A stretch of DNA of 64,000 nucleotides from Halomonas huangheensis (GCF_001431725.1 NZ_CP013106.1:930001-994000); one strand, 5' to 3'; numbered from the stretch's first letter, positions 1 to 9,579 are shown. Program-made: numbers and translations. The notes: a model not told the origin generated them from the letters alone.

Positions 1-123
1 CACGAGTTGGGCAGCCAGCAGAAGCCCAACGCTCATGCCCACTATGCCCCATACCACGGTCATGATCGCGAACTGCCGAACCACCTTGTAGTTGTAGGTT
101 GGGTGTTGCAATGCTGTGCTCAT
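1..123 (-). CDS. ccoN: cbb3-type cytochrome c oxidase subunit I, N-terminal fragment
   Basis: The reverse strand from the ATG at 123 reads through to the window edge as 41 codons. It starts [20 protein letters not shown] and continues into a hydrophobic first membrane helix ([10 protein letters not shown]...). This is the characteristic start of CcoN, the haem-copper catalytic subunit of the high-affinity cbb3 terminal oxidase in the inner membrane, used under low oxygen. A purine-rich GGAAAG lies about 6-10 bases upstream of the ATG as a plausible ribosome site. The rest of the gene is outside the window. I did not find a convincing ANR/FNR box in the 160 bases upstream. Too short for the usual ORF cutoffs, but the N-terminal match is specific. 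Confidence 0.85.
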   Translation of the reverse strand, partial: MSTALQHPTYNYKVVRQFAIMTVVWGIVGMSVGLLLAAQLV

Positions 124-290
124 GATTCGCTTTCCATCGAACGCTTATCGAGGATAATTTCCTCTGGTTACAGTGCTTTGCTAGCTAGTTGTGCTGATGA
201 TGTCGCTTGGCAATCCGTAAGACTGTATCCCAAATTTATCTAAAACTGTATACATTAGCCAATGTTTCATGAATATCTGGGTAGCTGCTG

Positions 291-1013
291 ATGGCGAACA
301 GACAATGGGTTTCAATTTCACTGGACGATCTTGGCGACCGGTGTCGGCAGGGAATGGAAGGGTGTTGGCAGGTAGGGGAGTTGGGGCTTGTTACTTTAGC
401 CGGCCCCTGCACGGACCGTACTCTGCTGATGGCTCACGGTGCCGGTGCTGGACATGACTCGGCCTTCCTCACTGCCTGGCGAAGCGCTCTGGCAATACAG
501 GGCATACAGACCCTGTCGCTGGAGTTTGCCTATATGCGCCAGATGCGTGAGGAAGGCCGCCGCCGGCCTCCTCCGAGAGTGAGTGGGCTATGTGAGGAGT
601 TCCGGCGCTGGAGTGATGTTCTATCGGATTTGATACCTGGCGAGCTATGGCTCGGTGGAAAATCAATGGGTGGGCGCGTGGCCAGCATGGTGGCAGCTCA
701 CTCATCGACGCCACCATCGGTGCCGGGACTGGTATTGGTCGGTTATCCCTTTCACCCTGTCGGCAAGCCTGAGCGTCTGCGTCTGGATCATTGGCCACAA
801 TTGCGTTGTCCGACCCTGGTATTGCAAGGCGAGCGTGATCCTTTTGGAACACGTGAGGAAGTCGAGGGTTATACGCTGGGTGAGAGTGCGGAAGTCCAGT
901 GGCTAGAGGATGGTGATCATGATTGGGTGCCACGCAAGGCCAGTGGCTATACCCAAAAGCAACTGGTTGAGGCAGCGGCAGAAACTACTGGCCAATTCAT
1001 TCTGCGTGTGTAG
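291..1013 (+). CDS. alpha/beta hydrolase of the KANL3/Tex30 type
   Basis: A 240-residue cytosolic protein with no signal peptide. It shows an oxyanion-type turn (LLMAHGAGAGHDS), a nucleophile elbow GGKSMGGR carrying the candidate catalytic Ser, and near the C terminus an LVLQGERDPFGT strand-loop with the acid residue and a GDHDW segment with the catalytic His. That order is the Ser-Asp-His triad of small alpha/beta hydrolases related to dienelactone hydrolase. The substrate is unknown in this family. The gene stands alone between the divergently oriented ccoN and the tRNA cluster; the ribosome site is weak, so the start is moderately certain. Physiological role not predictable from context. 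Confidence 0.75.
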   Translation: MANRQWVSISLDDLGDRCRQGMEGCWQVGELGLVTLAGPCTDRTLLMAHGAGAGHDSAFLTAWRSALAIQGIQTLSLEFAYMRQMREEGRRRPPPRVSGLCEEFRRWSDVLSDLIPGELWLGGKSMGGRVASMVAAHSSTPPSVPGLVLVGYPFHPVGKPERLRLDHWPQLRCPTLVLQGERDPFGTREEVEGYTLGESAEVQWLEDGDHDWVPRKASGYTQKQLVEAAAETTGQFILRV

Positions 1014-1178
1014 AATACCACGCTGCTGTTTACAGCGGGCGTGTCCAGAAGTGGTAATAAATATACGGCATTTGAGGTTTAGTGCTGGAAGTCAGCAAGT
1101 CTGAGTACTTCCGCACAAGTAGATGAATGTCGGCGACTTTTTGGGACATGGATGAACGCGGAATTTTAAAAAAACGCG

Positions 1179-1206
1179 TTGACATCTCAGCCCGGCTCTG
1201 TAGAAT
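1179..1206 (+). promoter_or_regulatory. sigma-70 promoter of the tRNA Val/Asp operon
   Basis: TTGACA (1179-1184), a 16-base spacer and TAGAAT (1201-1206) lie 17 bases upstream of the first tRNA. This is a near-consensus housekeeping promoter, as expected for a stable-RNA operon. The stretch 1014-1178 before it holds no gene that I can see. Confidence 0.75.
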
Positions 1207-1222
1207 GCAGCGCCATGTGACC

Positions 1223-1298
1223 GGGTGGTTAGCTCAGTTGGGAGAGCACCAGCCTTACAAGCTGGGGGTCACAGGTTCGAACCCTGTACCACCCACCA
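1223..1298 (+). tRNA. tRNA-Val (anticodon TAC)
   Basis: 76 bases including an encoded CCA. The acceptor arm GGGTGGT pairs with ACCACCC, the D arm contains AGCTCAGTTGGGAGAGC, the anticodon loop is CTTACAA (anticodon TAC, valine), and the T arm is ACAGG-TTCGAAC-CCTGT. First gene of a five-tRNA operon. Confidence 0.95.
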
Positions 1299-1342
1299 TT
1301 CACGCCAGTGATGGTAATGGGCACATAGAGATTGATGTAAGT

Positions 1343-1419
1343 GGACCGGTAGTTCAGTTGGTTAGAATGCCGGCCTGTCACGCCGGAGGTCGCGGGTTCG
1401 AGTCCCGTCCGGTCCGCCA
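1343..1419 (+). tRNA. tRNA-Asp (anticodon GTC), copy 1
   Basis: 77 bases with encoded CCA. Acceptor GGACCGG/CCGGTCC, anticodon loop CTGTCAC (GTC, aspartate), T loop TTCGAGT. The sequence appears identical to the two later copies in the same operon. Confidence 0.95.
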
Positions 1420-1447
1420 TCATCAAGCCTCGATCTGTCATATCAGC

Positions 1448-1524
1448 GGACCGGTAGTTCAGTTGGTTAGAATGCCGGCCTGTCACGCCGGAGGTCGCGG
1501 GTTCGAGTCCCGTCCGGTCCGCCA
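1448..1524 (+). tRNA. tRNA-Asp (anticodon GTC), copy 2
   Basis: Same 77-base sequence as copy 1, separated from it by a 28-base spacer of unrelated sequence. Encoded CCA present. Confidence 0.95.
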
Positions 1525-1583
1525 TGATGACACGCCTCTCGACGGTAGGCTGATAATCGTCAATTCAGTTTGAGTTTATGTGC

Positions 1584-1660
1584 GGGTGATTAGCTCAGTT
1601 GGTTAGAGCACCAGCCTCACATGCTGGGGGTCACTGGTTCGAATCCGGTATCACCCACCA
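1584..1660 (+). tRNA. tRNA-Val (anticodon CAC)
   Basis: 77 bases with encoded CCA. Acceptor GGGTGAT pairs with ATCACCC; anticodon loop CTCACAT reads CAC, a second valine isoacceptor for GTG codons, complementing the TAC tRNA at the head of the operon. Confidence 0.94.
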
Positions 1661-1663
1661 TGC

Positions 1664-1740
1664 GGACCGGTAGTTCAGTTGGTTAGAATGCCGGCCTGTC
1701 ACGCCGGAGGTCGCGGGTTCGAGTCCCGTCCGGTCCGCCA
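1664..1740 (+). tRNA. tRNA-Asp (anticodon GTC), copy 3
   Basis: Third identical aspartate tRNA, only three bases after tRNA-Val(CAC), encoded CCA. Last gene of the operon. Confidence 0.95.
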
Positions 1741-1806
1741 TAGCTCTGCTCGAACTCAAAAGTGTGAAATCAAAAGTCCGAGAGTAGTATTTTCGGCAGA
1801 AATTGC

Positions 1807-1835
1807 AACCCGATGCCCAAGGCATCGGGTTTTTT
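1807..1835 (+). terminator. Rho-independent terminator of the tRNA operon
   Basis: AACCCGATGCC, a CAA loop and GGCATCGGGTT form a perfect 11-bp stem running into a T tract. It sits 67 bases past the last tRNA. Confidence 0.9.
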
Positions 1836-1850
1836 CGTATGGCTGGGTGT

Positions 1851-1884
1851 GAGCTACGAGCTACGAGCTACGAGCTACGAGCTG
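1851..1884. repeat. tandem 7-bp array, GAGCTAC unit
   Basis: Four complete head-to-tail copies of GAGCTAC plus a partial GAGCT, starting 15 bases after the tRNA terminator. It is non-coding and followed 55 bases later by a second heptamer array of different sequence. Confidence 0.9.
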
Positions 1885-1938
1885 TCAGTCCGCCCGCGGT
1901 GGTGAGGTTTGCATGACGAACGCCATGCCTGGGCTCTT

Positions 1939-1977
1939 CTCTTTCCTCTTTCCTCTTTCCTCTTTCCTCTTTCCTCT
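1939..1977. repeat. tandem 7-bp polypyrimidine array, CTCTTTC unit
   Basis: Five complete copies of CTCTTTC plus CTCT. One strand is purely pyrimidine, so it could adopt triplex or slipped structures. It resembles the CTCTTCC array at about 48.0 kb in unit length and in lying beside another heptamer array. Confidence 0.9.
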
Positions 1978-2095
1978 GGCATCGTGATCTAGACTATCAT
2001 ACAGTTGTTTGAAATCGCTTCGGCTGATGCGGCGCTATGCTGCATGCATGGCTTGAGCCGATAACAATACTCTTGATATCCGTCGAGGAATCACC

Positions 2096-4111
2096 GTGAC
2101 TGCCTCCTATCCGCACCTGTTTCGCCCCCTTCGGCTGGGGCATCTCGAACTGCCCAATCGTGTCCTGATGGGGTCCATGCATACCAACCTGGAGGAAGCG
2201 CCCAATGGCTTTGCTCGTCTGGCGGAATTCTATGCTGAGCGGGCTCGGCAGGGGGTGGCGCTGATCGTGACGGGGGGCATTGCTCCCAATGCCGAGGGAG
2301 CAGTATTCAAGGGCGCAGCGACACTGACCAATGAACAACAGCTCGACGAGCATCGTCAGGTGGTAGAGGCGGTTCATCGAGAGGGCTCGCATATCTGTCT
2401 TCAGATACTGCATGCTGGACGCTATGCCTATTCCCCGGAGCTGGTTGCGCCGTCGCCGATTCAGGCACCCATCAATCCGTCCAGGCCGCGAGAGTTGACT
2501 GCAGCTGAAGTCGAGCAGCACATCGAAGATTATGTGCGCTGCGCCCGCCTGGCTCAGGCGGCAGGTTATGACGGCGTCGAGGTGATGGGCTCTGAAGGCT
2601 ATCTGATCAATCAGTTCATATGCCTGCGTACCAATCATCGCGAGGATGAGTGGGGTGGTGAGTTTGCCAACCGCATCCGCTTTGCTGTCGAGATCGTACG
2701 CCGAATTCGTGAGGCGACGGGCAGCCGGTTCTTGATTATCTTCCGCTTGTCGATGATTGATCTTGTGGAGGGTGGCAGCACTGCGGAAGAGGTACTGGAG
2801 CTGGGGCGTGCCATGGAGGCAGCTGGTGCTGATGTCATCAATACCGGGATCGGCTGGCATGAGGCTCGCGTGCCGACCATCGTTACCAGTGTGCCGCGTG
2901 CCGCTTTCACTGAAGTATCTCGGCGCATGCGTGAAGCGATAAGCCTGCCCTTGATTACCACCAATCGAATCAACATGCCGGATGTCGCCGAGCGTGTGCT
3001 GGCAGAAGGGCATGCTGACATGGTTTCCATGGCAAGGCCCTTTCTTGCTGATCCGGCATGGATTGCCAAGGCGCAACAGGACCGCAGCGATGAGATCAAT
3101 ACCTGCATTGCCTGCAACCAGGCCTGTCTCGACCACACCTTTCAAGGCAAATTGACCTCTTGTCTGGTTAATCCGCAGGCCTGTCATGAAACGGAGTTGG
3201 TGATCGAACCCGCAAGCCAGGCGAAGCGTGTGGCGGTAGTTGGGGGTGGTCCGGCAGGCATGGCAACCGCAGTGACTGCCGCACAACGGGGTCTTCGCGT
3301 GACGTTGTTCGAGCGCCGCGGAGAGCTTGGTGGGCAGTTCAATCTGGCACGGCGTATTCCCGGCAAGGAAGAGTTCGATGAAACCATGCGTTATTTCCGG
3401 GTCATGCTTGAGCGCAGCGGTGTAGAAGTGCGTCTGAACACAGACGCCGATGTCGAGACCTTGAAGGACTTCGAGCGTGTGGTGCTGGCCAGCGGTGTTG
3501 TGCCGCGCGAGCTATCGATTCCCGGTGCGGACCATGCATCGGTACTCAGCTATGCCGAAGCAATCATTGAGCCTCAGCGAGTGGGGGCGCGTGTAGCACT
3601 CATTGGTGCTGGCGGGATCGGTTTCGATGTTGCCGAGCTGCTTACGCATCGGGCGCCGTCCGGTGATCCGCTCGAACACTGGTGTGACCAGTGGGGGGTC
3701 GATCTCGCGGTGTCCAGCGCAGGTGGCCTGAAGCCGCCGCATCTACCGACTGCGGCGCGGCAGGTTTACCTGCTTCAGCGCAAGGCATCGCGTCTGGGAA
3801 AGGGGTTGGGAACGACCACCGGATGGGTGCATCGCGCTTCCCTGCGTCAGCATGGGGTAGAGATGCTGGCGGGCTGTGAATATCAGCGTATTGACGATGA
3901 TGGGTTGCATCTGACCGTGGAGGGAGAGCCGAGGCGACTCGATGTGGACACCATCGTGATCTGTGCCGGGCAGGAGTCCGTGCGTGAGTTGGTTGAACCG
4001 TTGATGAAAGCTGGAGTTGCCGTTGATGTCGTGGGGGGTGCCGACAGGGCTGCTGAGTTGGATGCGCGGCGGGCGATTGATCAGGGAACGCGGGTGGCAG
4101 CAGGGTTGTAA
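2096..4111 (+). CDS. fadH: NADPH-dependent 2,4-dienoyl-CoA reductase
   Basis: 671 residues. Reduces 2,4-dienoyl-CoA intermediates during beta-oxidation of polyunsaturated fatty acids. The N-terminal ~330 residues are an OYE-type FMN TIM barrel (LFRPLRLGHLELPNRVLMGS; VEVMGSEGYLINQF). A 4Fe-4S cluster motif C-x2-C-x3-C-x11-C follows (TCIACNQAC...TSC), then a dinucleotide fold with the FAD motif VAVVGGGPAGMA and a second glycine-rich motif ALIGAGGIGFD for NADPH. Length and domain order match the family. GTG start chosen because GAGGAA precedes it at normal spacing. Single-gene unit between the tRNA operon and prkA. Confidence 0.93.
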   Translation: MTASYPHLFRPLRLGHLELPNRVLMGSMHTNLEEAPNGFARLAEFYAERARQGVALIVTGGIAPNAEGAVFKGAATLTNEQQLDEHRQVVEAVHREGSHICLQILHAGRYAYSPELVAPSPIQAPINPSRPRELTAAEVEQHIEDYVRCARLAQAAGYDGVEVMGSEGYLINQFICLRTNHREDEWGGEFANRIRFAVEIVRRIREATGSRFLIIFRLSMIDLVEGGSTAEEVLELGRAMEAAGADVINTGIGWHEARVPTIVTSVPRAAFTEVSRRMREAISLPLITTNRINMPDVAERVLAEGHADMVSMARPFLADPAWIAKAQQDRSDEINTCIACNQACLDHTFQGKLTSCLVNPQACHETELVIEPASQAKRVAVVGGGPAGMATAVTAAQRGLRVTLFERRGELGGQFNLARRIPGKEEFDETMRYFRVMLERSGVEVRLNTDADVETLKDFERVVLASGVVPRELSIPGADHASVLSYAEAIIEPQRVGARVALIGAGGIGFDVAELLTHRAPSGDPLEHWCDQWGVDLAVSSAGGLKPPHLPTAARQVYLLQRKASRLGKGLGTTTGWVHRASLRQHGVEMLAGCEYQRIDDDGLHLTVEGEPRRLDVDTIVICAGQESVRELVEPLMKAGVAVDVVGGADRAAELDARRAIDQGTRVAAGL

Positions 4112-4548
4112 CTTTTCTGTGCCGTATCGCCAAATGATTGCCGGTGCCGAGGATGGTTGGCGGGGAGCTTTACATGTCACGCTGCAGGCGCCCATTGTAG
4201 AAGAGTCACAGGTGAGGTGGTCGACAGGGCGGTGGGCGCCAGAGTTCGTGAGGCGAGACTCTTCGGCGTCTGGTGACGTCGAGAAGTCGCGGGGAAGCAC
4301 CTATTCTACAGGAGGGAGTGCCGGTACCTGCTCCGGCTGACGAGCGGGTCTTCCGTTGAAGAATCCAGTGTCGATGATGAAACGCATCTGCGGTCTAGAG
4401 TTCTTATAGGTAAGGGGGCTGGCGTTGAAACATAGCATCGCATTTATCTAATGCTGTTCTACGCTGAAGATACCCTCCCGGCGAAAAGGCGATGGCTCGA
4501 TTCTTGTGGTTTCGCTGACTCCGGGTCCCGGGCATACAGGAGGCATCG
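4112..4548. other. fadH-prkA intergenic region
   Basis: 437 bases without a convincing gene. Short reading frames here on both strands are tails of fadH shadows. Near its end is a weak promoter candidate for prkA: TTGAAA (4425-4430), 16 bases, TCTAAT (4447-4452). No sigma-S-specific or sigma-54 element stood out, although prkA homologues are stationary-phase genes in enterics. A good ribosome site (AGGAGG) directly precedes prkA. Confidence 0.4.
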
Positions 4549-6471
4549 ATGAGTATCTTTGATCACGTGCAGAACCGTTTCGCTCGCGTTCAGCAGGAAG
4601 AAATGTCCCTGCAGGAGTATCTCGAACTCTGCCGTCAGGACCCTTCCGCCTATGCCAGTGCGGCTGAGCGCATGCTCGAGGCGATCGGTAAGCCTGAGGT
4701 GATTGATACCGCCAAGGATCCCAGGCTGGCTCGGATCTTTTCCAACAAGGTGATTCGCCGTTATCCGGCATTCGGCGAGTTTCATGGAATGGAGGAGGCG
4801 ATCGAGCAGATCGTGTCCTATTTCCGTCATGCCGCGCAGGGGTTGGAAGAGAAGAAGCAGATTCTCTACCTGTTGGGGCCGGTAGGGGGGGGTAAGTCGT
4901 CGCTGGCTGAGCGGCTCAAGTTATTGATGGAGTATATTCCCTTCTATGCGATCAAGGGGTCACCGGTCCATGAGTCGCCACTGGGGCTGTTCTCACCGGA
5001 AGAAGATGGCGAGCTGCTCGAGAAGGAGTACGGCATTCCCGGGCGCTACCTGCGCAGTGTGATGTCGCCATGGGCGGCCAAGCGCCTGCAGGAAGCCGAG
5101 GGAGATATTTCCCAGTTTCGGGTGGTGCGACTGTATCCATCGCGCCTCAATCAGATTGCCCTCGCGAAGACGGAGCCTGGTGACGAGAATAACCAGGATA
5201 TCTCCTCTCTGGTCGGCAAGGTGGATATCCGCCAATTGGAGCTGTATTCCCAGGATGATCCCGATGCCTACAGCTTCTCTGGCGGGCTATGCCGGGCCAA
5301 CCAGGGGTTGATGGAATTCGTCGAGATGTTCAAGGCGCCGATCAAGGTTCTGCATCCCCTGCTGACCGCGACCCAGGAAGGCAACTACAACCCCACGGAA
5401 GGCATGGGAGCGATTCCCTTCGATGGTGTTGTGTTGGCGCACTCCAATGAGAGCGAGTGGCAGGCGTTCCGCAATAACCGCAACAATGAGGCGTTTCTTG
5501 ACCGGGTGTATATCGTCAAGGTGCCGTACTGCCTGCGGGTCAGTGAAGAAATCAATATCTACAGGAAGTTGCTTGAGCATTCGTCGCTCAACCAGGCACC
5601 CTGCGCCCCGGATACGCTGCGCATGCTGGCGCAGTTCTCGGTGCTGTCGCGTCTCAAGGAGCCGGAAAATTCCAGTGTCTATTCCAAGATGCGTGTCTAC
5701 GACGGTGAAAACCTCAAGGATACCGATCCCAAGGCCAAGTCGATTCAGGAGTATCGTGATGGTGCCGGAGTTGATGAGGGCATGGATGGCCTGTCGACCC
5801 GCTTCGCCTTCAAGATCCTGTCCAAGGTCTTCAACTTCGATAATCATGAGATAGCTGCCAACCCAGTGCACCTGCTCTATGTGCTGGAGCAGCGTCTTGA
5901 GCAGGAGCAGCTACCCAAGGAAACCTTCGAGCGCTACCTGCGCTATATCAAGGAGTTTCTGGCGCCGCGTTATGTCGATTTCATTGGCAAGGAGATTCAG
6001 ACCGCCTATCTCGAGTCCTATTCCGAATACGGGCAGAATATCTTCGACCGTTATGTGACCTACGCAGATTTCTGGATTCAGGATCAGGAATATCGCGATC
6101 CGGAAACCGGTGAGCTGTTCGATCGCCAGTCACTCAACGAGGAGCTTGAGAAGATCGAGAAGCCGGCAGGTATCTCGAATCCCAAGGACTTCCGTCATGA
6201 GGTGGTCAACTTTGTACTTCGTGCGCGGGCACAGAACAATGGTATGAATCCGGGGTGGCAGTCCTACGAGAAGTTGCGTGGAGTCATCGAACACAAGATG
6301 TTCGCCAATACCGAGGAGTTGTTGCCGGTCATCTCGTTCAATGCCAAGGCATCGTCGGCGGATCTCAGGAAGCACGAGGATTTCGTTGCGCGCATGGTCG
6401 AACGTGGTTATACCGAGAAGCAGGTGCGGCTGCTGTCGGAGTGGTATCTGCGGGTGCGCAAGTCACAGTAG
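4549..6471 (+). CDS. prkA: PrkA-family AAA+ serine protein kinase (YeaG type)
   Basis: 640 residues, full length for the PrkA/YeaG family. Walker A GPVGGGKSS at residues 110-118 lies in the AAA+ domain; the C-terminal third carries the PrkA kinase-like domain. In Escherichia coli YeaG is a nutrient-stress protein that works with YeaH. Preceded by AGGAGG-N4-ATG. Forms an apparent operon with the next two genes (yeaH 64 bases after, spoVR 67 bases after that). This trio prkA-yeaH-spoVR is widely conserved across proteobacteria and linked to starvation and sustained nitrogen stress; targets of the kinase here are unknown. Confidence 0.95.
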   Translation: MSIFDHVQNRFARVQQEEMSLQEYLELCRQDPSAYASAAERMLEAIGKPEVIDTAKDPRLARIFSNKVIRRYPAFGEFHGMEEAIEQIVSYFRHAAQGLEEKKQILYLLGPVGGGKSSLAERLKLLMEYIPFYAIKGSPVHESPLGLFSPEEDGELLEKEYGIPGRYLRSVMSPWAAKRLQEAEGDISQFRVVRLYPSRLNQIALAKTEPGDENNQDISSLVGKVDIRQLELYSQDDPDAYSFSGGLCRANQGLMEFVEMFKAPIKVLHPLLTATQEGNYNPTEGMGAIPFDGVVLAHSNESEWQAFRNNRNNEAFLDRVYIVKVPYCLRVSEEINIYRKLLEHSSLNQAPCAPDTLRMLAQFSVLSRLKEPENSSVYSKMRVYDGENLKDTDPKAKSIQEYRDGAGVDEGMDGLSTRFAFKILSKVFNFDNHEIAANPVHLLYVLEQRLEQEQLPKETFERYLRYIKEFLAPRYVDFIGKEIQTAYLESYSEYGQNIFDRYVTYADFWIQDQEYRDPETGELFDRQSLNEELEKIEKPAGISNPKDFRHEVVNFVLRARAQNNGMNPGWQSYEKLRGVIEHKMFANTEELLPVISFNAKASSADLRKHEDFVARMVERGYTEKQVRLLSEWYLRVRKSQ

Positions 6472-6535
6472 GGCGTGACCGGTTGGGGCGGATTGTTCCG
6501 CCCCCTGGATGCACACTGCAGGCAGAGGAGGTCAC

Positions 6536-7819
6536 ATGACCTACTTCATTGATCGGCGAGCCAACGCAAAGAACAAGAGTGCCGTCAATCGACAGCGCTT
6601 TCTGGATCGTTATCGCACTCATATCAAGCGTTCGGTGGAGGAGGCGGTGAATCGCCGCTCGATCACGGATATGGAGCGAGGTGAAAAGATCTCGATCCCC
6701 AGCCGTGATATCTCCGAGCCGGTATTCCAGCATGGTTCCGGTGGGCGCCGTTCGATCATTGCGCCCGGAAACCGTGAGTTTCAGGAAGGCGATAGGCTGC
6801 GTCGCCCCGGCGGTGGCGGGGGTGGGGACGGTAGTGGTGAGGGTGGCGCTTCCAACCAGGGTGAGGGCATGGATGAATTTGCCTTTACCTTGACCCGTGA
6901 GGAGTTCCTCGAATTTGTCTTCGATGGTCTGGAGTTGCCGCATCTCGAGCGCAAGCCGTTGGTCGATGTCGAGGAGGTGCGTCCGGTGCGGGCGGGGGTG
7001 TCACGCGATGGTGTCCCGGCGCGAATCAATATCGTGCGCTCGATGCGTGAGGCGCATGCCCGGCGTATTGCCATGCGCGCCCCGATCCGACGTGCACTGC
7101 GTGAGGCCCAGCAGGCGCTGGCCGCAGAAGAGCGAAAGGATCCAGTACTGCGCAATCCGGCCCGCATTCAGGAGTTGAAGGATGAGATCGAGCGGCTCGA
7201 GAAGCGGCTCGAAGCGGTGCCTTTCATCGACACCTATGACCTGCGCTATAACCACCTGATCAACCAGCCCCAGCCCTCGAGCAAGGCAGTGATGTTCTGC
7301 GTAATGGATGTTTCCGGCTCCATGACGCAGGCACACAAGGACATTGCCAAGCGGTTCTTCCTGTTGCTTTACCTGTTCCTTGAGCGCAGTTACGAGCGTG
7401 TCGAGTTGGTTTTTGTGCGCCATCATACTGCTGCGCGAGAAGTCGATGAGGAGGAGTTCTTCTACTCTCGGGAGACTGGCGGCACCATCGTCTCCAGTGC
7501 GCTGACGCTGGTCGACGAGATCATCGACAAGCGTTACCCGCCCACGCAATGGAATCTCTATGTGGCTCAGGCCTCGGATGGTGACAACTGGGATGATGAC
7601 TCGGTCAACTGTCGTGAGCTGCTGACTGGGTCGTTGATGTCGAGACTGCAGTACTTCACCTATGTCGAGATTACTCCCCATGCGCATCAAGCGCTGTGGG
7701 AAGAGTATGAGCGGGTTGAAGCCGCTTACCCTGATCGCTTTGCCATGCGGCAGATCATCGAGCCGGGAGACATCTATCCGGTGTTCAGGGAGTTGTTCAA
7801 GCGACGTGCAGACGCTTGA
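6536..7819 (+). CDS. yeaH: YeaH/YhbH family protein (DUF444, VWA-like)
   Basis: 427 residues from the ATG at 6536, which follows GAGGAGG and gives the family-typical start [15 protein letters not shown]; an upstream in-frame ATG at 6509 lacks support. Residues ~85-115 are a Gly-rich, low-complexity linker. The C-terminal half contains a von Willebrand A-like fold with a MIDAS-type DVSGSM motif, expected to bind a divalent metal and mediate protein contacts. Second gene of the prkA-yeaH-spoVR operon; likely partner or regulator of PrkA. Biochemical function not established in the family. Confidence 0.93.
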   Translation: MTYFIDRRANAKNKSAVNRQRFLDRYRTHIKRSVEEAVNRRSITDMERGEKISIPSRDISEPVFQHGSGGRRSIIAPGNREFQEGDRLRRPGGGGGGDGSGEGGASNQGEGMDEFAFTLTREEFLEFVFDGLELPHLERKPLVDVEEVRPVRAGVSRDGVPARINIVRSMREAHARRIAMRAPIRRALREAQQALAAEERKDPVLRNPARIQELKDEIERLEKRLEAVPFIDTYDLRYNHLINQPQPSSKAVMFCVMDVSGSMTQAHKDIAKRFFLLLYLFLERSYERVELVFVRHHTAAREVDEEEFFYSRETGGTIVSSALTLVDEIIDKRYPPTQWNLYVAQASDGDNWDDDSVNCRELLTGSLMSRLQYFTYVEITPHAHQALWEEYERVEAAYPDRFAMRQIIEPGDIYPVFRELFKRRADA

Positions 7820-7886
7820 ACCGTGATGCCCTGGTGCGCACATTGATGGCGAATTTCCTGCACGACGGGAACAGGAGGATGGTTCC

Positions 7887-9455
7887 ATGAGCAGTCTTGC
7901 CCGGCGCCACACAGCGCCCATCGCTTCCGGATCCGACTGGAGTTTTGACATCCTCACCGAGTATGAGACCGAAATTGCTCGGTTGGCGGATGAGTATCGT
8001 CTCGATACCTATCCCAACCAGATCGAGGTCATCACCACCGAGCAGATGATGGACGCCTACGCAAGTGTTGGAATGCCGGTGGGCTACCATCACTGGTCCT
8101 TCGGCAAGCAGTTTCTGGCCACCGAACAGGCCTATCGACGTGGCCAGATGGGGTTGGCCTATGAGTTGGTGATCAACTCCGATCCCTGTATTGCCTATCT
8201 GATGGAAGAAAACACCCTGATGATGCAGGTGCTGGTCATGGCTCATGCCTGCTATGGCCACAATTCCTTCTTCAAGGGCAACTATCTGTTCCGAACCTGG
8301 ACCGATGCTTCATCGATCGTCGATTACCTGGTGTTCGCCCGCAAGTACCTCGGTGAGTGTGAAGAGCGTTATGGTGTCCAGGCGGTAGAGCAGCTGTTGG
8401 ATGCCTGTCATGCACTGCAGAACTACGGCGTCGATCGCTACAAGCGCCCCTCTCCGGTGTCCGCTGAAGAGGAGGCGCGGCGACAGAAGGAGCGCGAGGA
8501 TTACCTGCAGGCGCAGGTGAATACACTGTGGCGGACCATACCGGGGGCAATATCCGGAGATGCGTCAACGCCGGCGGCATCCGAGGAGGATCCGCTGGGA
8601 TTGCACGAGGGTGGGCGTTATCCTCCCGAGCCCCAGGAAAACCTACTGTACTTCATCGAGAAGAATGCGCCGCTGCTGATGCCCTGGCAGCGTGAAGTGG
8701 TGCGCATCGTGCGCAAACTGGCGCAGTACTTCTATCCGCAGCGCCAGACGCAGGTGATGAATGAAGGCTGGGCAACCTTCTGGCATTATACGCTGATGAA
8801 TCGGCTGTTTGATGATGGTGCGGTGGACGAGGGGCTGATGCTGGAGTTCCTTCAGTCGCACACGGCGGTGGTCAGTCAACCGGCTTTCGATAGCCCATAC
8901 TTCAACGGCATCAATCCCTATGCGTTGGGTTTTGCCATATTCACCGATCTGCGGCGAATCTGTGAGAACCCGGAAGACGAGGATCGCGAATGGTTCCCGG
9001 ACATTGCCGGTAGCGATTGGCGTGAGACGCTCAACTTCGCCATGCGCAACTTCAAGGATGAATCCTTTATCCAGCAGTTCCTGTCACCGAGGGTGATTCG
9101 CGAACTCAAGCTGTTCCAGGTCGTCGACGATGACCATGAAGAGATGCTGGAAGTGGCGGCCATCCATGATGAGCGTGGCTATCACCGCATTCGGGAGGCA
9201 CTGTCGACGCAGTACGCGCTGTCAGTACGTGAACCCAACATCCAGGTCTATGAGGCCGATATACGCGGCGATCGCTCATTGACCCTGCGCCACGTTCAGG
9301 ATCAGCGGCGGCCGCTGGCGCGTAGTGTCTACCCGGTGATGCGCCACCTTCACCAGTTATGGGGTTTTCCGATCAACCTTGAGTCCATCGATGGCGATGA
9401 GGTAATGCGGCGCTACCACTGGCCATTGCCGGATAGTGAAGAAAGTTCATCCTGA
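7887..9455 (+). CDS. spoVR: SpoVR family protein (YcgB type)
   Basis: 522 residues, the normal size for proteobacterial SpoVR/YcgB. It contains the conserved MNEGWATFWHYTLMN segment, an HExxH-like zinc-protease-resembling stretch without the exact motif. In Bacillus SpoVR is needed for spore cortex formation; in non-sporulating bacteria the role is unknown but it travels with prkA and yeaH. Strong ribosome site (GGAGGATGG) precedes the ATG. Third and last gene of the operon; the 3' flank is a 14-bp repeat array. Confidence 0.93.
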   Translation: MSSLARRHTAPIASGSDWSFDILTEYETEIARLADEYRLDTYPNQIEVITTEQMMDAYASVGMPVGYHHWSFGKQFLATEQAYRRGQMGLAYELVINSDPCIAYLMEENTLMMQVLVMAHACYGHNSFFKGNYLFRTWTDASSIVDYLVFARKYLGECEERYGVQAVEQLLDACHALQNYGVDRYKRPSPVSAEEEARRQKEREDYLQAQVNTLWRTIPGAISGDASTPAASEEDPLGLHEGGRYPPEPQENLLYFIEKNAPLLMPWQREVVRIVRKLAQYFYPQRQTQVMNEGWATFWHYTLMNRLFDDGAVDEGLMLEFLQSHTAVVSQPAFDSPYFNGINPYALGFAIFTDLRRICENPEDEDREWFPDIAGSDWRETLNFAMRNFKDESFIQQFLSPRVIRELKLFQVVDDDHEEMLEVAAIHDERGYHRIREALSTQYALSVREPNIQVYEADIRGDRSLTLRHVQDQRRPLARSVYPVMRHLHQLWGFPINLESIDGDEVMRRYHWPLPDSEESSS

Positions 9456-9509
9456 TATTCGTCGTTGAGGCGTGTCCTCAAGGCGTGTCTTGACGACGTG
9501 TGCTGGGGG

Positions 9510-9579
9510 CATGTCCTGGAAATCGTGTCCTGGAAACCGTGTCCTGAAAACCATGCCCTGAAAACCATGCCCTCGAAAT
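9510..9579. repeat. five tandem imperfect 14-bp repeats
   Basis: Five consecutive 14-base units of the form YRTGYCCTSRAAAY (9510-9523, 9524-9537, 9538-9551, 9552-9565, 9566-9579). The last unit ends exactly where the stop codon of the minus-strand HiPIP gene begins. Lies in the convergent gap between spoVR and hip. Confidence 0.85.

Noticed and set aside
1127..1573. 148-codon plus-strand frame across the tRNA cluster, and matching minus-strand frames
   Set aside because: The repeated peptide comes from translating three identical tRNA-Asp genes; tRNA structure is unambiguous.
1997..3286. 429-codon minus-strand frame opposite fadH
   Set aside because: Antisense shadow of a high-GC gene with no recognisable domain or ribosome site.
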